NCBI RefSeq assembly: GCF_018129085.1
Contig: NZ_JAAGBB010000017.1
Location: 1-64,000, forward strand
Reading direction: 5' to 3'
Length of the DNA: 64,000 bases
Source: Plastoroseomonas hellenica
GTDB lineage: Bacteria; Pseudomonadota; Alphaproteobacteria; Acetobacterales; Acetobacteraceae
Shown here piece after piece: positions 24,831 to 33,821 of this stretch (within the stretch, counting starts at the first letter, position 1; each line of letters begins with the position of its first letter). The position numbers and the translations under genes were made by a program. The notes beneath the pieces were generated by a model, which worked only from the letters and a program-made list of their open reading frames with translations, had not been told where the DNA came from and did not search any database.

Positions 24831-26099
24831 ATGTTCGCCTGGCTCCGCGACCTCACGGAAAAAGAACGCAAGACGATGCTCGGCTGCCTCGGCGGCTGGT
24901 CGCTCGATGCGCTCGACGTGCAGATCTTCAGCTTCGTCATCCCGACGCTGATCACCCTCTGGCACATCGACCGCGCCGATGCAGGTCTGCTCGGCACCGT
25001 GACGCTGCTGGTCTCCGCCGGCGGCGGCTGGGTGGCCGGCGTGCTGTCCGACCGCTACGGCCGCGTGAAGGTGCTGCAGATCACCATTCTCTGGTACGCG
25101 CTCTTCACCTTCCTCTGCGGCTGGGCCCAGAATTTCGAGCAGCTCTTCATCCTGCGCGCCCTGCAAGGCCTCGGCTTCGGCGCCGAATGGTCGGCCGGCG
25201 CCGTGCTGATGGGTGAGGTCATCCGCGACCGCTACCGCGGCCGCGCCGTCGGCCTGGTGCAGAGCGGCTGGGCGATCGGCTGGGGCGCCGCGGCGCTGCT
25301 CTACACCGGCATCTTTGCCATCCTGCCGGAGGAGCAGGCATGGCGCGCGCTGTTCTGGATCGGGCTGACGCCCGCCGTGCTGGTCTTCTGGGTGCGCCGC
25401 CACGTCGACGAACCCGATGTCTTCAAGGCCCGGGCCGGCAAGCCGCCGAGCCAGTTCTTCACCATCCTGCGGCCGCCCTACCTCGGCACCACGCTCAAGG
25501 TCGCGCTGATGATCACCGGCGCGCAGGGCGGGTCCTACGCGCTGTCCGTCTGGCTGCCGACCTATCTGCGGACAGTGCGCGGCCTCTCCGTCGTCAACAC
25601 CGGCAGCTACCTCTTTGTGCATATCGCCGGCGCCTGGATCGGCTTCATCATCGGCGCCTATCTGGCTGATGCCATCGGGCGCAAGCGCACCTTCCTGATC
25701 TCCGCCATCGCCTCCGCCATCTGCGTGGTGGGCTATGTCACGCTGCCGATCTCGAACAGCCTGATGCTGATCCTCGCGGCACCGCTCGGCACCGTGATCT
25801 ACATGATGTTCGCGGCCATGGGCCCCTTCCTGACCGAGCTCTACCCGACGGAGGTGCGCGGCTCCGGCCAGGGCTTCTGTTACAATGCCGGGCGCGCGAT
25901 GGGCGCGTTGTTCCCTGCGCTCGTCGGCTTCCTCTCCACCCGGCTGGACCTCGGCGTCGCCATCGCGATCTTCGCCTTCATCGCCTATGGCATCCAGATC
26001 CTGGCGCTGCTGATGCTGCCGGAGACCCGCGGCCGCGCCGTCGACCGGATCGAACCGGAAGAGAAAATCCAGGCGCCGGTGCCCGCTCCCGGCCAATAG
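24831..26099 (+). CDS. MFS transporter, sugar-acid/aromatic-acid symporter type
   Basis: 422-residue inner-membrane carrier with 12 hydrophobic helices. The cytoplasmic loop 2-3 motif is GVLSDRYGRVK, and the matching loop in the second half is AYLADAIGRKR. LDALDVQIFSFVIPTLI in helix 1 carries the acidic residues seen in the sialate/lactate/aromatic-acid proton symporters. ELYPTEVRGSGQG precedes helix 11. The ATG at 24831 has GGAGGAA ten bases upstream. The strong terminator hairpin ends just before that ribosome site, so expression probably depends on read-through or on control of the hairpin. Substrate unknown. Confidence 0.9.
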   Translation: MFAWLRDLTEKERKTMLGCLGGWSLDALDVQIFSFVIPTLITLWHIDRADAGLLGTVTLLVSAGGGWVAGVLSDRYGRVKVLQITILWYALFTFLCGWAQNFEQLFILRALQGLGFGAEWSAGAVLMGEVIRDRYRGRAVGLVQSGWAIGWGAAALLYTGIFAILPEEQAWRALFWIGLTPAVLVFWVRRHVDEPDVFKARAGKPPSQFFTILRPPYLGTTLKVALMITGAQGGSYALSVWLPTYLRTVRGLSVVNTGSYLFVHIAGAWIGFIIGAYLADAIGRKRTFLISAIASAICVVGYVTLPISNSLMLILAAPLGTVIYMMFAAMGPFLTELYPTEVRGSGQGFCYNAGRAMGALFPALVGFLSTRLDLGVAIAIFAFIAYGIQILALLMLPETRGRAVDRIEPEEKIQAPVPAPGQ

Positions 26100-26158
26100 A
26101 GGGCGGCAGGGGCCTTCGAATGATTCCATCCGGGCAGGATCTGCTCTAGGGAATCAGC

Positions 26159-27820
26159 ATGGCCCCCGCCCTTCGCCTCGCCGCCGCCCTGCTCGCCCTC
26201 GCCGGACCCGCACTGGCCCAGCCGGCGCGGGACAGCCTGACCATCGGCATCACCCAGTATCCCTCGACCTTCCATCCGAACATCGATGCCATGGTCGCGA
26301 AGTCCTATGTGGCGGGCTTCACGCTCCGGCCGCTCACCGCCTATGCCCCCGACTGGCAGCCGACCTGCCTGTTCTGCGAGACCTTGCCGACCATCGAGAA
26401 CGGGCTCGCGGTGCGGGAGACCGCGGCGAATGGCCGTCCCGGCCTTCGCCTCACCTATCGCCTGCGCGAAGGGCTGCGCTGGGGCGACGGCACCCCGATC
26501 ACGGGGGAAGACCTGCGCTTCGCCTGGGAAGCCGGCCGCAACGACGCGACCGGCTTCGGCGCCGCCGAATTCTACCGCAGCGCCTATGAGCTCATCGTCG
26601 TCGACGCCCGCACCATCACGCTGCGCTTCGACAAGGTCACCTTCGATTTTGCCTCGGTCGGCGATTTCAAGCCGCTGCCCGCGCATGTCGACCGCGCGCG
26701 CTGGGAAGCCGATCCGCGCGCCTACCGCACCCGCACGGCCTACGATACCGAAACGACGAACCCTGCCATCTGGAACGGCCCCTACCGCATCGCCGCCGTG
26801 CAGCCCGGCGCCGGCGTGACGCTGGAGCGCAACCCGCTCTGGGGCGGCGCCGCGCCCGCCTTCCGCCGCATCCAGATCCGCACCGTCGAGAATACCGCGG
26901 CGCTCGAAGCCCAGCTCCTGGCCGGCCAGATCGACATGATCGCGGGCGAGCTCGGCTTGCCGATCGACCAGGCGGCAGCGCTGCAGCGCCGCACCGGCGA
27001 CCGTTTCCGCTTCGAGTATCATCCGGGCCTGATCTACGAGCATCTCGACATCAACCACGACCATCCGGCGCTGGGCGATCGTCGGGTGCGGCAGGCGCTG
27101 CTGATGGCGCTCGACCGCGCGCAGATCGTGGCGCGGCTCTTCGACGGGCGACAGCCGGTCGCGCACAGCAGCGTCAACCCGCTCGACCCGATGCATGCCG
27201 AGGATGTGCGGCAATGGCCCCATGATCCCGCACGCGCCGCGGCGCTGCTGGATGAGGCCGGCTGGCGCCGCGGCCCCGACGGCATCCGCCGCAACGCCGC
27301 CGGCGACCGGCTCTCCATCGAGCTCATGACGACCGCGGGCAACCGTTCGCGCGAGCAGGTGCAGCAGGTGCTGCAGGCGCAGTGGCGCGCCGCCGGCATC
27401 GAGACGCGCATCCGGAACGAGCCGCCCCGCGTCTTCTTCGCCGAGACCTTGTCGCGCCGGCGCTTCCAGGGCGCCGCGCTCTTTGCCTGGATCAGCGCGC
27501 CGGAGAGCGTGCCGCGCACCACGCTGCATTCCGACGAGATCCCGCGTGCCGAGCGCAACTGGTCCGGCCAGAATTTCGGCGGCTACCGCAACCCCGAACT
27601 CGACGCCCTGCTCGAGGCGCTGCCCGAGGAACTCGATCCCGACGAGCGCCGGCAGATGTTCGCCCGCCTGCAAGCCATCTATTCGCGGGAATTGCCGGTG
27701 CTGCCGCTCTGGTTCCGGTCCGACGCGCATATCTGGCCGACCTGGCTGGAGGGCGTGCGGCCGACCGGACATCTCAATCCCTCCACCCTCTGGGCGGAGG
27801 AATGGCGGGTGCGGCCTTGA
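26159..27820 (+). CDS. ABC transporter substrate-binding protein, peptide/nickel (SBP_bac_5) family
   Basis: 553-residue periplasmic receptor. The signal peptide RLAAALLALAGPALAQ ends near residue 21. The mature protein has the family's RLREGLRWGDGTPITGEDLR entry segment, then NGPYRI, RRVRQALLMALDRAQI and the end WFRSDAHIWPTWLEGVRPTG. It is typical of oligopeptide, dipeptide or opine-like receptors. The next two genes encode the matching permeases and overlap it, so the three are one operon. No ATPase gene follows. The ligand is not deducible. Confidence 0.92.
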   Translation: MAPALRLAAALLALAGPALAQPARDSLTIGITQYPSTFHPNIDAMVAKSYVAGFTLRPLTAYAPDWQPTCLFCETLPTIENGLAVRETAANGRPGLRLTYRLREGLRWGDGTPITGEDLRFAWEAGRNDATGFGAAEFYRSAYELIVVDARTITLRFDKVTFDFASVGDFKPLPAHVDRARWEADPRAYRTRTAYDTETTNPAIWNGPYRIAAVQPGAGVTLERNPLWGGAAPAFRRIQIRTVENTAALEAQLLAGQIDMIAGELGLPIDQAAALQRRTGDRFRFEYHPGLIYEHLDINHDHPALGDRRVRQALLMALDRAQIVARLFDGRQPVAHSSVNPLDPMHAEDVRQWPHDPARAAALLDEAGWRRGPDGIRRNAAGDRLSIELMTTAGNRSREQVQQVLQAQWRAAGIETRIRNEPPRVFFAETLSRRRFQGAALFAWISAPESVPRTTLHSDEIPRAERNWSGQNFGGYRNPELDALLEALPEELDPDERRQMFARLQAIYSRELPVLPLWFRSDAHIWPTWLEGVRPTGHLNPSTLWAEEWRVRP

Positions 27821-28737
27821 TCCTGCGGCGGCTGGCCCAGATCGCGATCACCCTCGCGATCCTGTCCTTCGCCGCCTACATGCTGATCGGGTTGATGCCG
27901 GGCGATCCGATCGACCTCGCGCTCATCGGCGATCCGCGCCTGACCGCCGGCGATGCGGCGCGGCTGCGGGCGCTGCACGGGCTCGACCAGCCGCTGCTCG
28001 CGCGCTACGCCGCCTGGGCCGCCAGCGTGCTGCGCGGGGAGTTTGGCTATTCGCGCCTCTTCGCGGTGCCGGTCGCCGACGTGCTCTGGCCGGCGCTGCG
28101 TTCCAGCCTCGCGCTGCTCGGCGGCGCATTGGCGATCGCGGCGACGGGCGGCGTCGCGCTCGGCGTGCTGGCGGCGGCGCGGCCGCGCAGCGCGGGTTTC
28201 GTGGACGCGATCGCGGTGATCGGCCAGGCGATGCCCTCCTTCTGGCTCGGCATCCTGCTGATCATCCTCTTCGCGGTCACCCTCGGCTGGCTGCCGGCCG
28301 GCGGCAGCGCCGAGGATGGCGGCAGCGCTCTCCGCTTCTTGGTGCTGCCGGTCGCGACCTTGGCGATCGCCAATGTCGCGGCCTATGCGCGCCACACCGC
28401 GGCGGCGATGACGGCGACGCTGACCGAGCCCTGGATTCGCACCGCCCGCGCCAAGGGCGCGTCGCGCACCCGCGTGCTCTGGCGCCACGCCTTCCCGAAC
28501 GCGGCGGTGCCGATCCTGACGCTCGCGGCGCTGGATGCCGGCGCGCTGGTCTCCGGCGCCGTGGTCACCGAAACCCTCTTCGCGCGCCCCGGCATGGGCA
28601 AGCTGATCTTCGACGCGATCATGGGCAACGACTACAACCTCGCTCTGGTCGCGCTGCTGCTGGTCGCGCTGGTGACCATGCTTGCGACGCTGGCGGCCGA
28701 TCTGGCGCAGCGCGCGCTGGACCCGCGCCTCGCATGA
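27802..28737 (+). CDS. ABC transporter permease (DppB/OppB type)
   Basis: 311-residue inner-membrane subunit. The short N-terminal helix is LILRRLAQIAITLAILSFAA, followed by LIGLMPGDPID, the hallmark of DppB-type permeases. The EAA loop reads RTARAKGASRTRVLWRHAFP near residue 215. The start overlaps the receptor gene: ATG 27802 sits almost on the GGAGG, so a TTG at 27817 (TTGA overlap with the receptor stop) is a serious alternative. It pairs with the downstream DppC-type permease. Confidence 0.9.
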   Translation: MAGAALILRRLAQIAITLAILSFAAYMLIGLMPGDPIDLALIGDPRLTAGDAARLRALHGLDQPLLARYAAWAASVLRGEFGYSRLFAVPVADVLWPALRSSLALLGGALAIAATGGVALGVLAAARPRSAGFVDAIAVIGQAMPSFWLGILLIILFAVTLGWLPAGGSAEDGGSALRFLVLPVATLAIANVAAYARHTAAAMTATLTEPWIRTARAKGASRTRVLWRHAFPNAAVPILTLAALDAGALVSGAVVTETLFARPGMGKLIFDAIMGNDYNLALVALLLVALVTMLATLAADLAQRALDPRLA

Positions 28738-29555
28738 CCAGGCTGCGCCTCGGCCTGCTGCTGCTCGGCCTGCTGGCCGGGGGCGCACTCGCGGCACCAC
28801 TGCTCGGCCTCTGGCTCGGCCATGATTCAGGGGCGCCCGACCTCTTCAACCGCTACGCCGCGCCCTCCGCCGCGCATCCGCTCGGCACCGACGACCTCGG
28901 GCGGGACCTGCTGACCCGCTTGCTGGAAGGCGCCCGCGTCTCGCTCGCGGTCGGGATCGCGACCGCGCTTGCCGCCGCCCTCATCGGCACCGCGGCCGGC
29001 ATCCTCGCCGCCTGGCGGGGCGGCTTCGTGGAAGCGCTCATCATGCGGCTCGCCGATGGGCTGCTCGCGCTGCCGGCGCTGCCGCTGCTGGTGGTGCTCG
29101 CCGCCGTCGACCCCGCGGTCATCGGCCTGCCGCGTGGTGAGGCGGTGTCCGACATGGCGCGGATCATCATCATCCTGACGCTGTTCGGCTGGGTCGGTGT
29201 CGCCCGCCTGGCCCGCGCCGCCGCGCTTTCGGTGCTGGCGCGTGACCATATCCGCGCCGCCCGCGCGCTTGGCGTGACCGAGGCGCGGCTCTTGCGGCGG
29301 CATGTGCTGCCGGCGCTTGCCGCGCCGGTCAGCGTCGCGACCGCGCTCGCGGTCGCCGGCGCCATCCTGGCCGAAAGCACCCTCTCCTTCCTCGGCCTCG
29401 GCATCGCGCCGCCGGCCCCCTCCTGGGGCAACATGCTGGCGAATGCGCAGGAGCTGGTGTTCAGCGCGCCGATGGCCGCGGTCTGGCCGGGGCTTGCGAT
29501 CCTCGCCGCCGTCGCCGGCTGCACCCTGGTCGCGGACGGGCTGCGCGCGCGCTGA
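28734..29555 (+). CDS. ABC transporter permease (DppC/OppC type)
   Basis: 273-residue inner-membrane subunit. It begins with the helix LRLGLLLLGLLAGGALAAPL and carries HPLGTDDLGRDLLTRLLEGA, the DppC signature. The EAA loop is RAARALGVTEARLLRRHVLP, and the end has LSFLGLGIAPPAPSWGNML. The ATG overlaps the preceding permease stop by four bases (ATGA), so translation is coupled. No ATP-binding gene follows: after 22 bases comes a convergent SDR gene. The ATPases must be encoded elsewhere or be shared. Confidence 0.92.
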   Translation: MTRLRLGLLLLGLLAGGALAAPLLGLWLGHDSGAPDLFNRYAAPSAAHPLGTDDLGRDLLTRLLEGARVSLAVGIATALAAALIGTAAGILAAWRGGFVEALIMRLADGLLALPALPLLVVLAAVDPAVIGLPRGEAVSDMARIIIILTLFGWVGVARLARAAALSVLARDHIRAARALGVTEARLLRRHVLPALAAPVSVATALAVAGAILAESTLSFLGLGIAPPAPSWGNMLANAQELVFSAPMAAVWPGLAILAAVAGCTLVADGLRAR

Positions 29556-29577
29556 GCGCGCCCTGCGCGCCGTCGCT

Positions 29578-30318
29578 TTATTGCAGGATACCGGCCGCGA
29601 GGAAGCCGCCATCGACCGGCAGCACCACGCCATTCACATGGCCCGCCACCTCGCTCGCCAGGAAGGCCACCGCCTCGGCGATCTCGGACGGCGCGGCATA
29701 GCGGCCATCCGGCGTCGCGGCGTTGAATCCCTCCCGCGTCGCCGTGGTGTGATGGCGTTGCACGAGATCGGTCTCGGTGGCGCCGGGTGCGACGGCATTG
29801 GCGGTGATACCGAAACCCGCGAGTTCCACCGCCATCTGCCGGGTCAGGCCGATGATCGCGGCCTTCGAGGTTCCATAGGCGGCGCGCCCCGGGCTCGCCC
29901 GCACGCCGCTGACCGAGGCGATGTTGACGATGCGGCCCCAGCCGGCCCGCGCCATCTGCCGGCCCGCCGCCTGGGCGCAGAGAAAGGCGCCCGTCACGTT
30001 CACGGCCATCACCCGTTCCCAGGCGTCGAGCGGATGGTCCAGGAAGGGATGCAGCGCGGCGATGCCGGCATTGTTGACCAGCACGCCGACCGGACCATGC
30101 CGCTCGGCGACACCGTCGAAGCTGGTGGCGACGGCCGCTGCATCCGTGATGTCCAAGGCGAGGCGCTCCGCCATCCACGCCGCCGGCGCGAGACGGGCGA
30201 GCGCGTCCCGGTCCCGATCGATCAGGACCACCCGCAGCCCGGCGGCACCCAGCCGCTCCGCCACGGCGAGGCCTATGCCGGCCCCGGCGCCTGTGACAAC
30301 AGCGAGGCGATTCGTCAT
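29578..30318 (-). CDS. SDR-family oxidoreductase
   Basis: 246-residue classical short-chain dehydrogenase/reductase. The cofactor loop TGAGAGIG is at 10-17, NNAG at 82-85, and the catalytic set is Ser135, Tyr148 and Lys152 (YGTSK). Asp34-Arg35 (LIDRDR) after the second strand favours NAD(H) over NADP(H). The C-terminus PVDGGFLAAGILQ is typical. It is cytoplasmic, with family members acting on alcohols or ketones; the substrate is unknown. It is convergent with the ABC operon and not obviously linked to it. Confidence 0.92.
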   Translation of the reverse strand: MTNRLAVVTGAGAGIGLAVAERLGAAGLRVVLIDRDRDALARLAPAAWMAERLALDITDAAAVATSFDGVAERHGPVGVLVNNAGIAALHPFLDHPLDAWERVMAVNVTGAFLCAQAAGRQMARAGWGRIVNIASVSGVRASPGRAAYGTSKAAIIGLTRQMAVELAGFGITANAVAPGATETDLVQRHHTTATREGFNAATPDGRYAAPSEIAEAVAFLASEVAGHVNGVVLPVDGGFLAAGILQ

Positions 30319-30459
30319 GCCAGCGCGGCCTCCCTCCCGACATTCCTTTCCTCACGCGATGCGCCGGATACGGTCGGTCGCGTCGCGTGCGTCGCTCAAT
30401 GAAGCGCCGCCGGTGCCACGATGCTGGTGGCGCGTGAGGAAGTTGCTGTCGCTGGGGTA

Positions 30460-30477
30460 GAATTCCGTAAGGAATTC
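30460..30477 (-). terminator. Hairpin downstream of tRNA-Pro
   Basis: Perfect seven-pair hairpin GAATTCC / GGAATTC with a four-base loop, 11 bases beyond the 3' end of the tRNA. The T-run is poor, so it may be a processing or pausing element rather than a true terminator. Confidence 0.4.
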
Positions 30478-30487
30478 AGGGGCTTAA

Positions 30488-30564
30488 TGGTCGGAGCGGC
30501 GGGATTTGAACCCACGACCCCTTGTCCCCCAGACAAGTGCGCTACCAGGCTGCGCTACGCTCCG
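30488..30564 (-). tRNA. tRNA-Pro (anticodon GGG)
   Basis: A complete cloverleaf can be drawn on the minus strand. The acceptor stem is CGGAGCG/CGCTCCG, the D stem GCGC/GCGC, and the anticodon stem CTTGT/ACAAG with loop CTGGGGG, which puts GGG at 34-36. The T arm is GTGGG-TTCAAAT-CCCGC. The 3' CCA is encoded in the DNA. It reads proline CCC (and CCU by wobble) codons. It follows the MerR-type gene on the same strand. Confidence 0.97.
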
Positions 30565-30600
30565 ATCGCGCGGCTGATTACCACCGCGTGGCGGAGGGGG

Positions 30601-31026
30601 CTAGCCCCTCGAGGCGAGTTGGTGCAACGCCGCGCCGATGGCGTCCAGCTCCTCCAGCACCTCCTGGAGTGCGCGCTGATCGGGCTCCTCGGCCGGCGGC
30701 GGGTCACCGAGCGGCAGTTCGCCATGCGCCGCCACCTCCTCCTCCGCGCCGCCATCCTTCAGCAGGCGCTGCACGCCCTTGATGGTGTAGCCCTGGGTGT
30801 AGAGCAGGTCGGAGACGCGCTTCAGCAGCGCGATATCCTCAGGGCGGTAATAGCGGCGGCCGCCACCGCGCTTCAGCGGCTTGAGCTGGGTGAACTTCGT
30901 CTCCCAGAAACGCAGCACATGCTGTGGGATCTGAAGATCCTCGCTCACCTCACTGATGGTGCGGAAGGCGGTCGGCGCCTTGCGCGGGCGCCGGTGGCCT
31001 TCCTCGATCAGAAGATCGTCGCTCAC
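30601..31026 (-). CDS. MerR-family transcriptional regulator
   Basis: 141-residue DNA-binding protein. The MerR winged helix spans about 20-90: [20 protein letters not shown], then [20 protein letters not shown], then [20 protein letters not shown]. After it comes only a short acidic helix, so there is no ligand or metal domain. This short form next to ihfA is common in alphaproteobacteria, where its targets are not established. The start is a GTG at 31026 overlapping the ihfA stop by four bases (GTGA), so the two are translationally coupled. Confidence 0.9.
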   Translation of the reverse strand: MSDDLLIEEGHRRPRKAPTAFRTISEVSEDLQIPQHVLRFWETKFTQLKPLKRGGGRRYYRPEDIALLKRVSDLLYTQGYTIKGVQRLLKDGGAEEEVAAHGELPLGDPPPAEEPDQRALQEVLEELDAIGAALHQLASRG

Positions 31027-31334
31027 AATGTCTCGTCCCCAGGCGGCGTCTCGCCGTTGATGCGCGCCTTCAGCACCTGCGAGGGCCGGAAGGCCAACAC
31101 CTTCCGCGGCAGGATCGGCACCTCGACGCCGGTCTTCGGGTTGCGACCGACCCGCCGTCCCTTCTGGCGCACGATGAAGCTGCCGAAGGCGGAGATCTTC
31201 ACCGCCTGCCCGGCCTCCAAGGCCGCGGACATGCGCTCCAGCACGGTCTCGAGCAGGGCGGCACTCTCGTTCCGCGACAGGCCGACATTGGCATAGATCG
31301 CCTCCGCCAGATGCGCGCGCGTCAACGTCTCCAT
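31023..31334 (-). CDS. ihfA: Integration host factor subunit alpha
   Basis: 103-residue HU/IHF-fold DNA-bending protein, nucleoid-associated, acting as a heterodimer with IHF-beta. It starts [20 protein letters not shown]. The core is [20 protein letters not shown], and the DNA-intercalating proline arm is [20 protein letters not shown], with the IHF-alpha-like [11 protein letters not shown] end. ATG 31334 is chosen; 11 more codons upstream do not look like protein. It lies between fabH and the MerR gene. IHF often assists sigma-54 promoters, one of which appears in this window. Confidence 0.93.
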   Translation of the reverse strand: METLTRAHLAEAIYANVGLSRNESAALLETVLERMSAALEAGQAVKISAFGSFIVRQKGRRVGRNPKTGVEVPILPRKVLAFRPSQVLKARINGETPPGDETL

Positions 31335-31460
31335 CGGCGGATTGGAACCTCCTCGCAACCCATTCAAGTGCCAGTGAAAACCGGCGCGGGGTGCGGCGTC
31401 AACCGCGATGCGCGAAGGCGTTGCGGCAACCGGCTCTTGTGATGCCGGAAGAGCGGGGTG

Positions 31461-32438
31461 TCAGAAGCGCGCCAGCGCCGCGCCCCAGGTCAGGCCGCCG
31501 CCGATCGCTTCCATCAGCACCAGGTCGCCGCGGCGGATCCGCCCATCCCGCCAGGCTTCCACCAGCGCCAGCGGGATCGAGGCGGCGGAGGTATTGGCAT
31601 GGCGATCCACGGTGACCACCACCTGCTCCGGCGGCAGGTGCAGCTTGCGGCCCATCGCATCGATGATCCGGATATTGGCCTGGTGCGGCACCAGCCAGCG
31701 GACATCGCCATGCCCGAGCCCGTTCGCCGCCAGCGCCTCGTCCACCACCGCCGCGAGCTTGGCGACGGCATGGCGGAACACCTCCTTGCCGGCCATGCGC
31801 AGCAGGCCCGGGCCGCCCGTCGAACCGGCACCGCCCTCGATGTGCAGGATGCCGCCCTGCCGCCCGTCGGCGTGCAGATGGGTGGAGATGATGCCGCGGT
31901 CGGCGACGCCGCCGGCCGATTCGGTCGCGCGCAGCACCACCGCGCCGGCGCCGTCGCCGAACAGCACGCAGGTGGAGCGATCCGTCCAGTCGAGGATACG
32001 GCTGTAGATCTCCGTGCCGATCACCAGCACGGTCTTCGCCTGGCCCGCGCGCATCATCGCGTCGGCGATGCTCAGCGCGTAGACGAAGCCGGTGCAGGCG
32101 GCGGCGACGTCGAAAGCGAAGCCATGGTCGATGCCGAGATGGGCCTGGATGCGCACCGCGGTCGCCGGGAAGGCCGAATCGGGGGTCGAGGTCGCGACGA
32201 TCACCGCATCGACTTCGGCCGCGTCGATTCCGGCCGATGCCAAAGCTTCCCGCGCCGCGATGGCGCCGAGGTCGGAGGCGGTGGCCCCGGCATCGGCGAG
32301 ATGCCGCTGGCGGATGCCGGTGCGGGCCTGGATCCAGGCGTCCGAGGTCTCCAGCCCATGCATCGCCGCGAGCGCGTCGTTGCTGACCGGCGCGCCCGGC
32401 AGATAGCCGCCGCAGCCTGCAATGACGGCGCGGATCAT
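31461..32438 (-). CDS. fabH: 3-oxoacyl-ACP synthase III (KAS III)
   Basis: 325-residue cytoplasmic condensing enzyme that starts fatty-acid synthesis from acetyl-CoA and malonyl-ACP. The catalytic triad is readable: Cys115 (DVAAACTGFVYAL), His252 (PHQANIRI) and Asn282 (RHANTSAAS). The GGGLTWGAALARF end is typical of FabH. ATG 32438 overlaps the plsX stop (ATGA), so the pair is coupled. The plsX-fabH-ihfA order matches other alphaproteobacteria and links fatty-acid initiation to phospholipid synthesis. Confidence 0.96.
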   Translation of the reverse strand: MIRAVIAGCGGYLPGAPVSNDALAAMHGLETSDAWIQARTGIRQRHLADAGATASDLGAIAAREALASAGIDAAEVDAVIVATSTPDSAFPATAVRIQAHLGIDHGFAFDVAAACTGFVYALSIADAMMRAGQAKTVLVIGTEIYSRILDWTDRSTCVLFGDGAGAVVLRATESAGGVADRGIISTHLHADGRQGGILHIEGGAGSTGGPGLLRMAGKEVFRHAVAKLAAVVDEALAANGLGHGDVRWLVPHQANIRIIDAMGRKLHLPPEQVVVTVDRHANTSAASIPLALVEAWRDGRIRRGDLVLMEAIGGGLTWGAALARF

Positions 32439-33487
32439 ACCGGCAGCGCGCGTGACTGCGTGGCGAGCTTCGCCATGCCGTCCCGAATGCTCTCGTTGAA
32501 GCCGTGCGTTACCATATCCATCGCGACATCCACCGCATGGGCGAATCCAAGGGCGTCGGTGCCACCGTGGCTTTTTACCACAACGCCGCGTAGCCCGATC
32601 AGGATCGCGCCATTGTAACGCCGCGGATCCATCCATTCCCGGAGGCGATCGAGCGCCGGCCTCGCCAGCAGATAGCCGAGCCGCGCCGGTACGCTGCTCG
32701 TGAAGACCTGACGCAGCAGGTCGCGCATGAGTTTCAGCGCGCCTTCGCCGGTCTTCAGCGCGACGTTGCCGGTGAAGCCGTCGGTCACCACCACGTCGAC
32801 GGTGCCGGCGGTGATGTCATGGCCTTCGATGAAGCCGCGGAAATTGGCGCCGAGATGCGAATCGCGCAGCGTTTCGGCCGCCGCGCGCACCCGGTCATCA
32901 CCCTTCAGCTCCTCGGAGCCGACATTGAGCAGCCCGATGGACGGCGTGGTCAGGCCCAGAACCGCGCGCGCGAAGGCATCGCCCATGACCGCGAATTCGA
33001 CCAGGTTGCGCGCGTCGCATTGCACATTGGCGCCGAGATCCAGCATCACCACGTCGCCGCGCGCCGAAGGCCCGATGGCGGCGAGCGCCGGCCGATCGAG
33101 CTCGGGCAGGGTCTTCAGCACGATCTTCGCGAGCGCCATCAGCGCACCGGTGTTGCCGGCCGAAACGACGCCCGCCGCCTCCCCGGCCGCGACCGCATCG
33201 ATCGCGAGGCGCATCGAGGAGCCGCGGATGCGCAGCGCCGCCGTCGGCTTCATGTCGCCCGGGATCGTGTCCGGCGCATGGCGCACCGAGCAGATGCGGG
33301 CCGCGCGCTTGCGGCGCGCCAGGGCGGCACCGACGCGGGCCTCATCGCCGAGCAGCAGAAACCGCCCTTCCGGATGGCGTTCGGCCGCGAGTTCCAGGCC
33401 GTCGAGCACCACTTCCGGTGCCGCATCGCCCCCCATCGCGTCGATCGCGAGCGAAAAGGCCGGGGTGACGGGCGGCTTCGATGCCAT
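32435..33487 (-). CDS. plsX: Phosphate acyltransferase PlsX
   Basis: 350-residue peripheral membrane enzyme making acyl-phosphate from acyl-ACP for phosphatidate synthesis. The N-terminal SLAIDAMGGDAAPEVVLDGL is the family signature. Further motifs are VSAGNTGALMALAKIVLKTL, LDLGANVQCDARNLVEFAVM and VVTDGFTGNVALKTGEG. Length is normal. The ATG is at 33487, 28 bases downstream of rpmF on the same strand. The rpmF-plsX-fabH order is widely conserved, so one operon is likely. Confidence 0.96.
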   Translation of the reverse strand: MASKPPVTPAFSLAIDAMGGDAAPEVVLDGLELAAERHPEGRFLLLGDEARVGAALARRKRAARICSVRHAPDTIPGDMKPTAALRIRGSSMRLAIDAVAAGEAAGVVSAGNTGALMALAKIVLKTLPELDRPALAAIGPSARGDVVMLDLGANVQCDARNLVEFAVMGDAFARAVLGLTTPSIGLLNVGSEELKGDDRVRAAAETLRDSHLGANFRGFIEGHDITAGTVDVVVTDGFTGNVALKTGEGALKLMRDLLRQVFTSSVPARLGYLLARPALDRLREWMDPRRYNGAILIGLRGVVVKSHGGTDALGFAHAVDVAMDMVTHGFNESIRDGMAKLATQSRALPV

Positions 33488-33515
33488 CGTCAGCGCCGCA
33501 CCACGCGCGGCACCA

Positions 33516-33716
33516 TCAGGCGCGGATCGCGGGCTTCACGCGCTCGGCGGCCAGCACCTCACGGCCATCATAATGGCCGCAATGGCTGCAGACGTGATGC
33601 GGGCGCTTCAGCTCCCCGCAATTCGCGCACTCCTGATAGGAAGGAGCGGACAGAGCCTCGTGGCTGCGACGCATCCCGCGGCGGGAGGGCGAAACCTTCT
33701 TCTTCGGAACGGCCAT
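33516..33716 (-). CDS. rpmF: 50S ribosomal protein L32
   Basis: 66-residue large-subunit protein. It begins [20 protein letters not shown], the L32 signature. The four-cysteine zinc site is intact (CANC, then CSHC), so this is the zinc-binding form. The ATG at 33716 is fixed by the signature; the longer in-frame reading is not protein-like. It sits between the YceD-family gene and plsX, as in most bacteria, where L32 synthesis and lipid synthesis share a transcript. Confidence 0.97.
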   Translation of the reverse strand: MAVPKKKVSPSRRGMRRSHEALSAPSYQECANCGELKRPHHVCSHCGHYDGREVLAAERVKPAIRA

Positions 33717-33821
33717 GGCGCCGGGCCTCTCTTCTCTAAATCGGACCAGAAACTTTGGTGAGCGGCGGGCCTTAGCACCCCCCCCTGACCGAAGCAAGCA
33801 CGGTGACCACGCGGAAAGTGC

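Noticed and set aside
30488-30564. tRNA-Pro as an integration site
   Set aside because: No duplicate of the tRNA 3' end and no integrase nearby; the integrase remnant is 19 kb away beside the peroxiredoxin gene.
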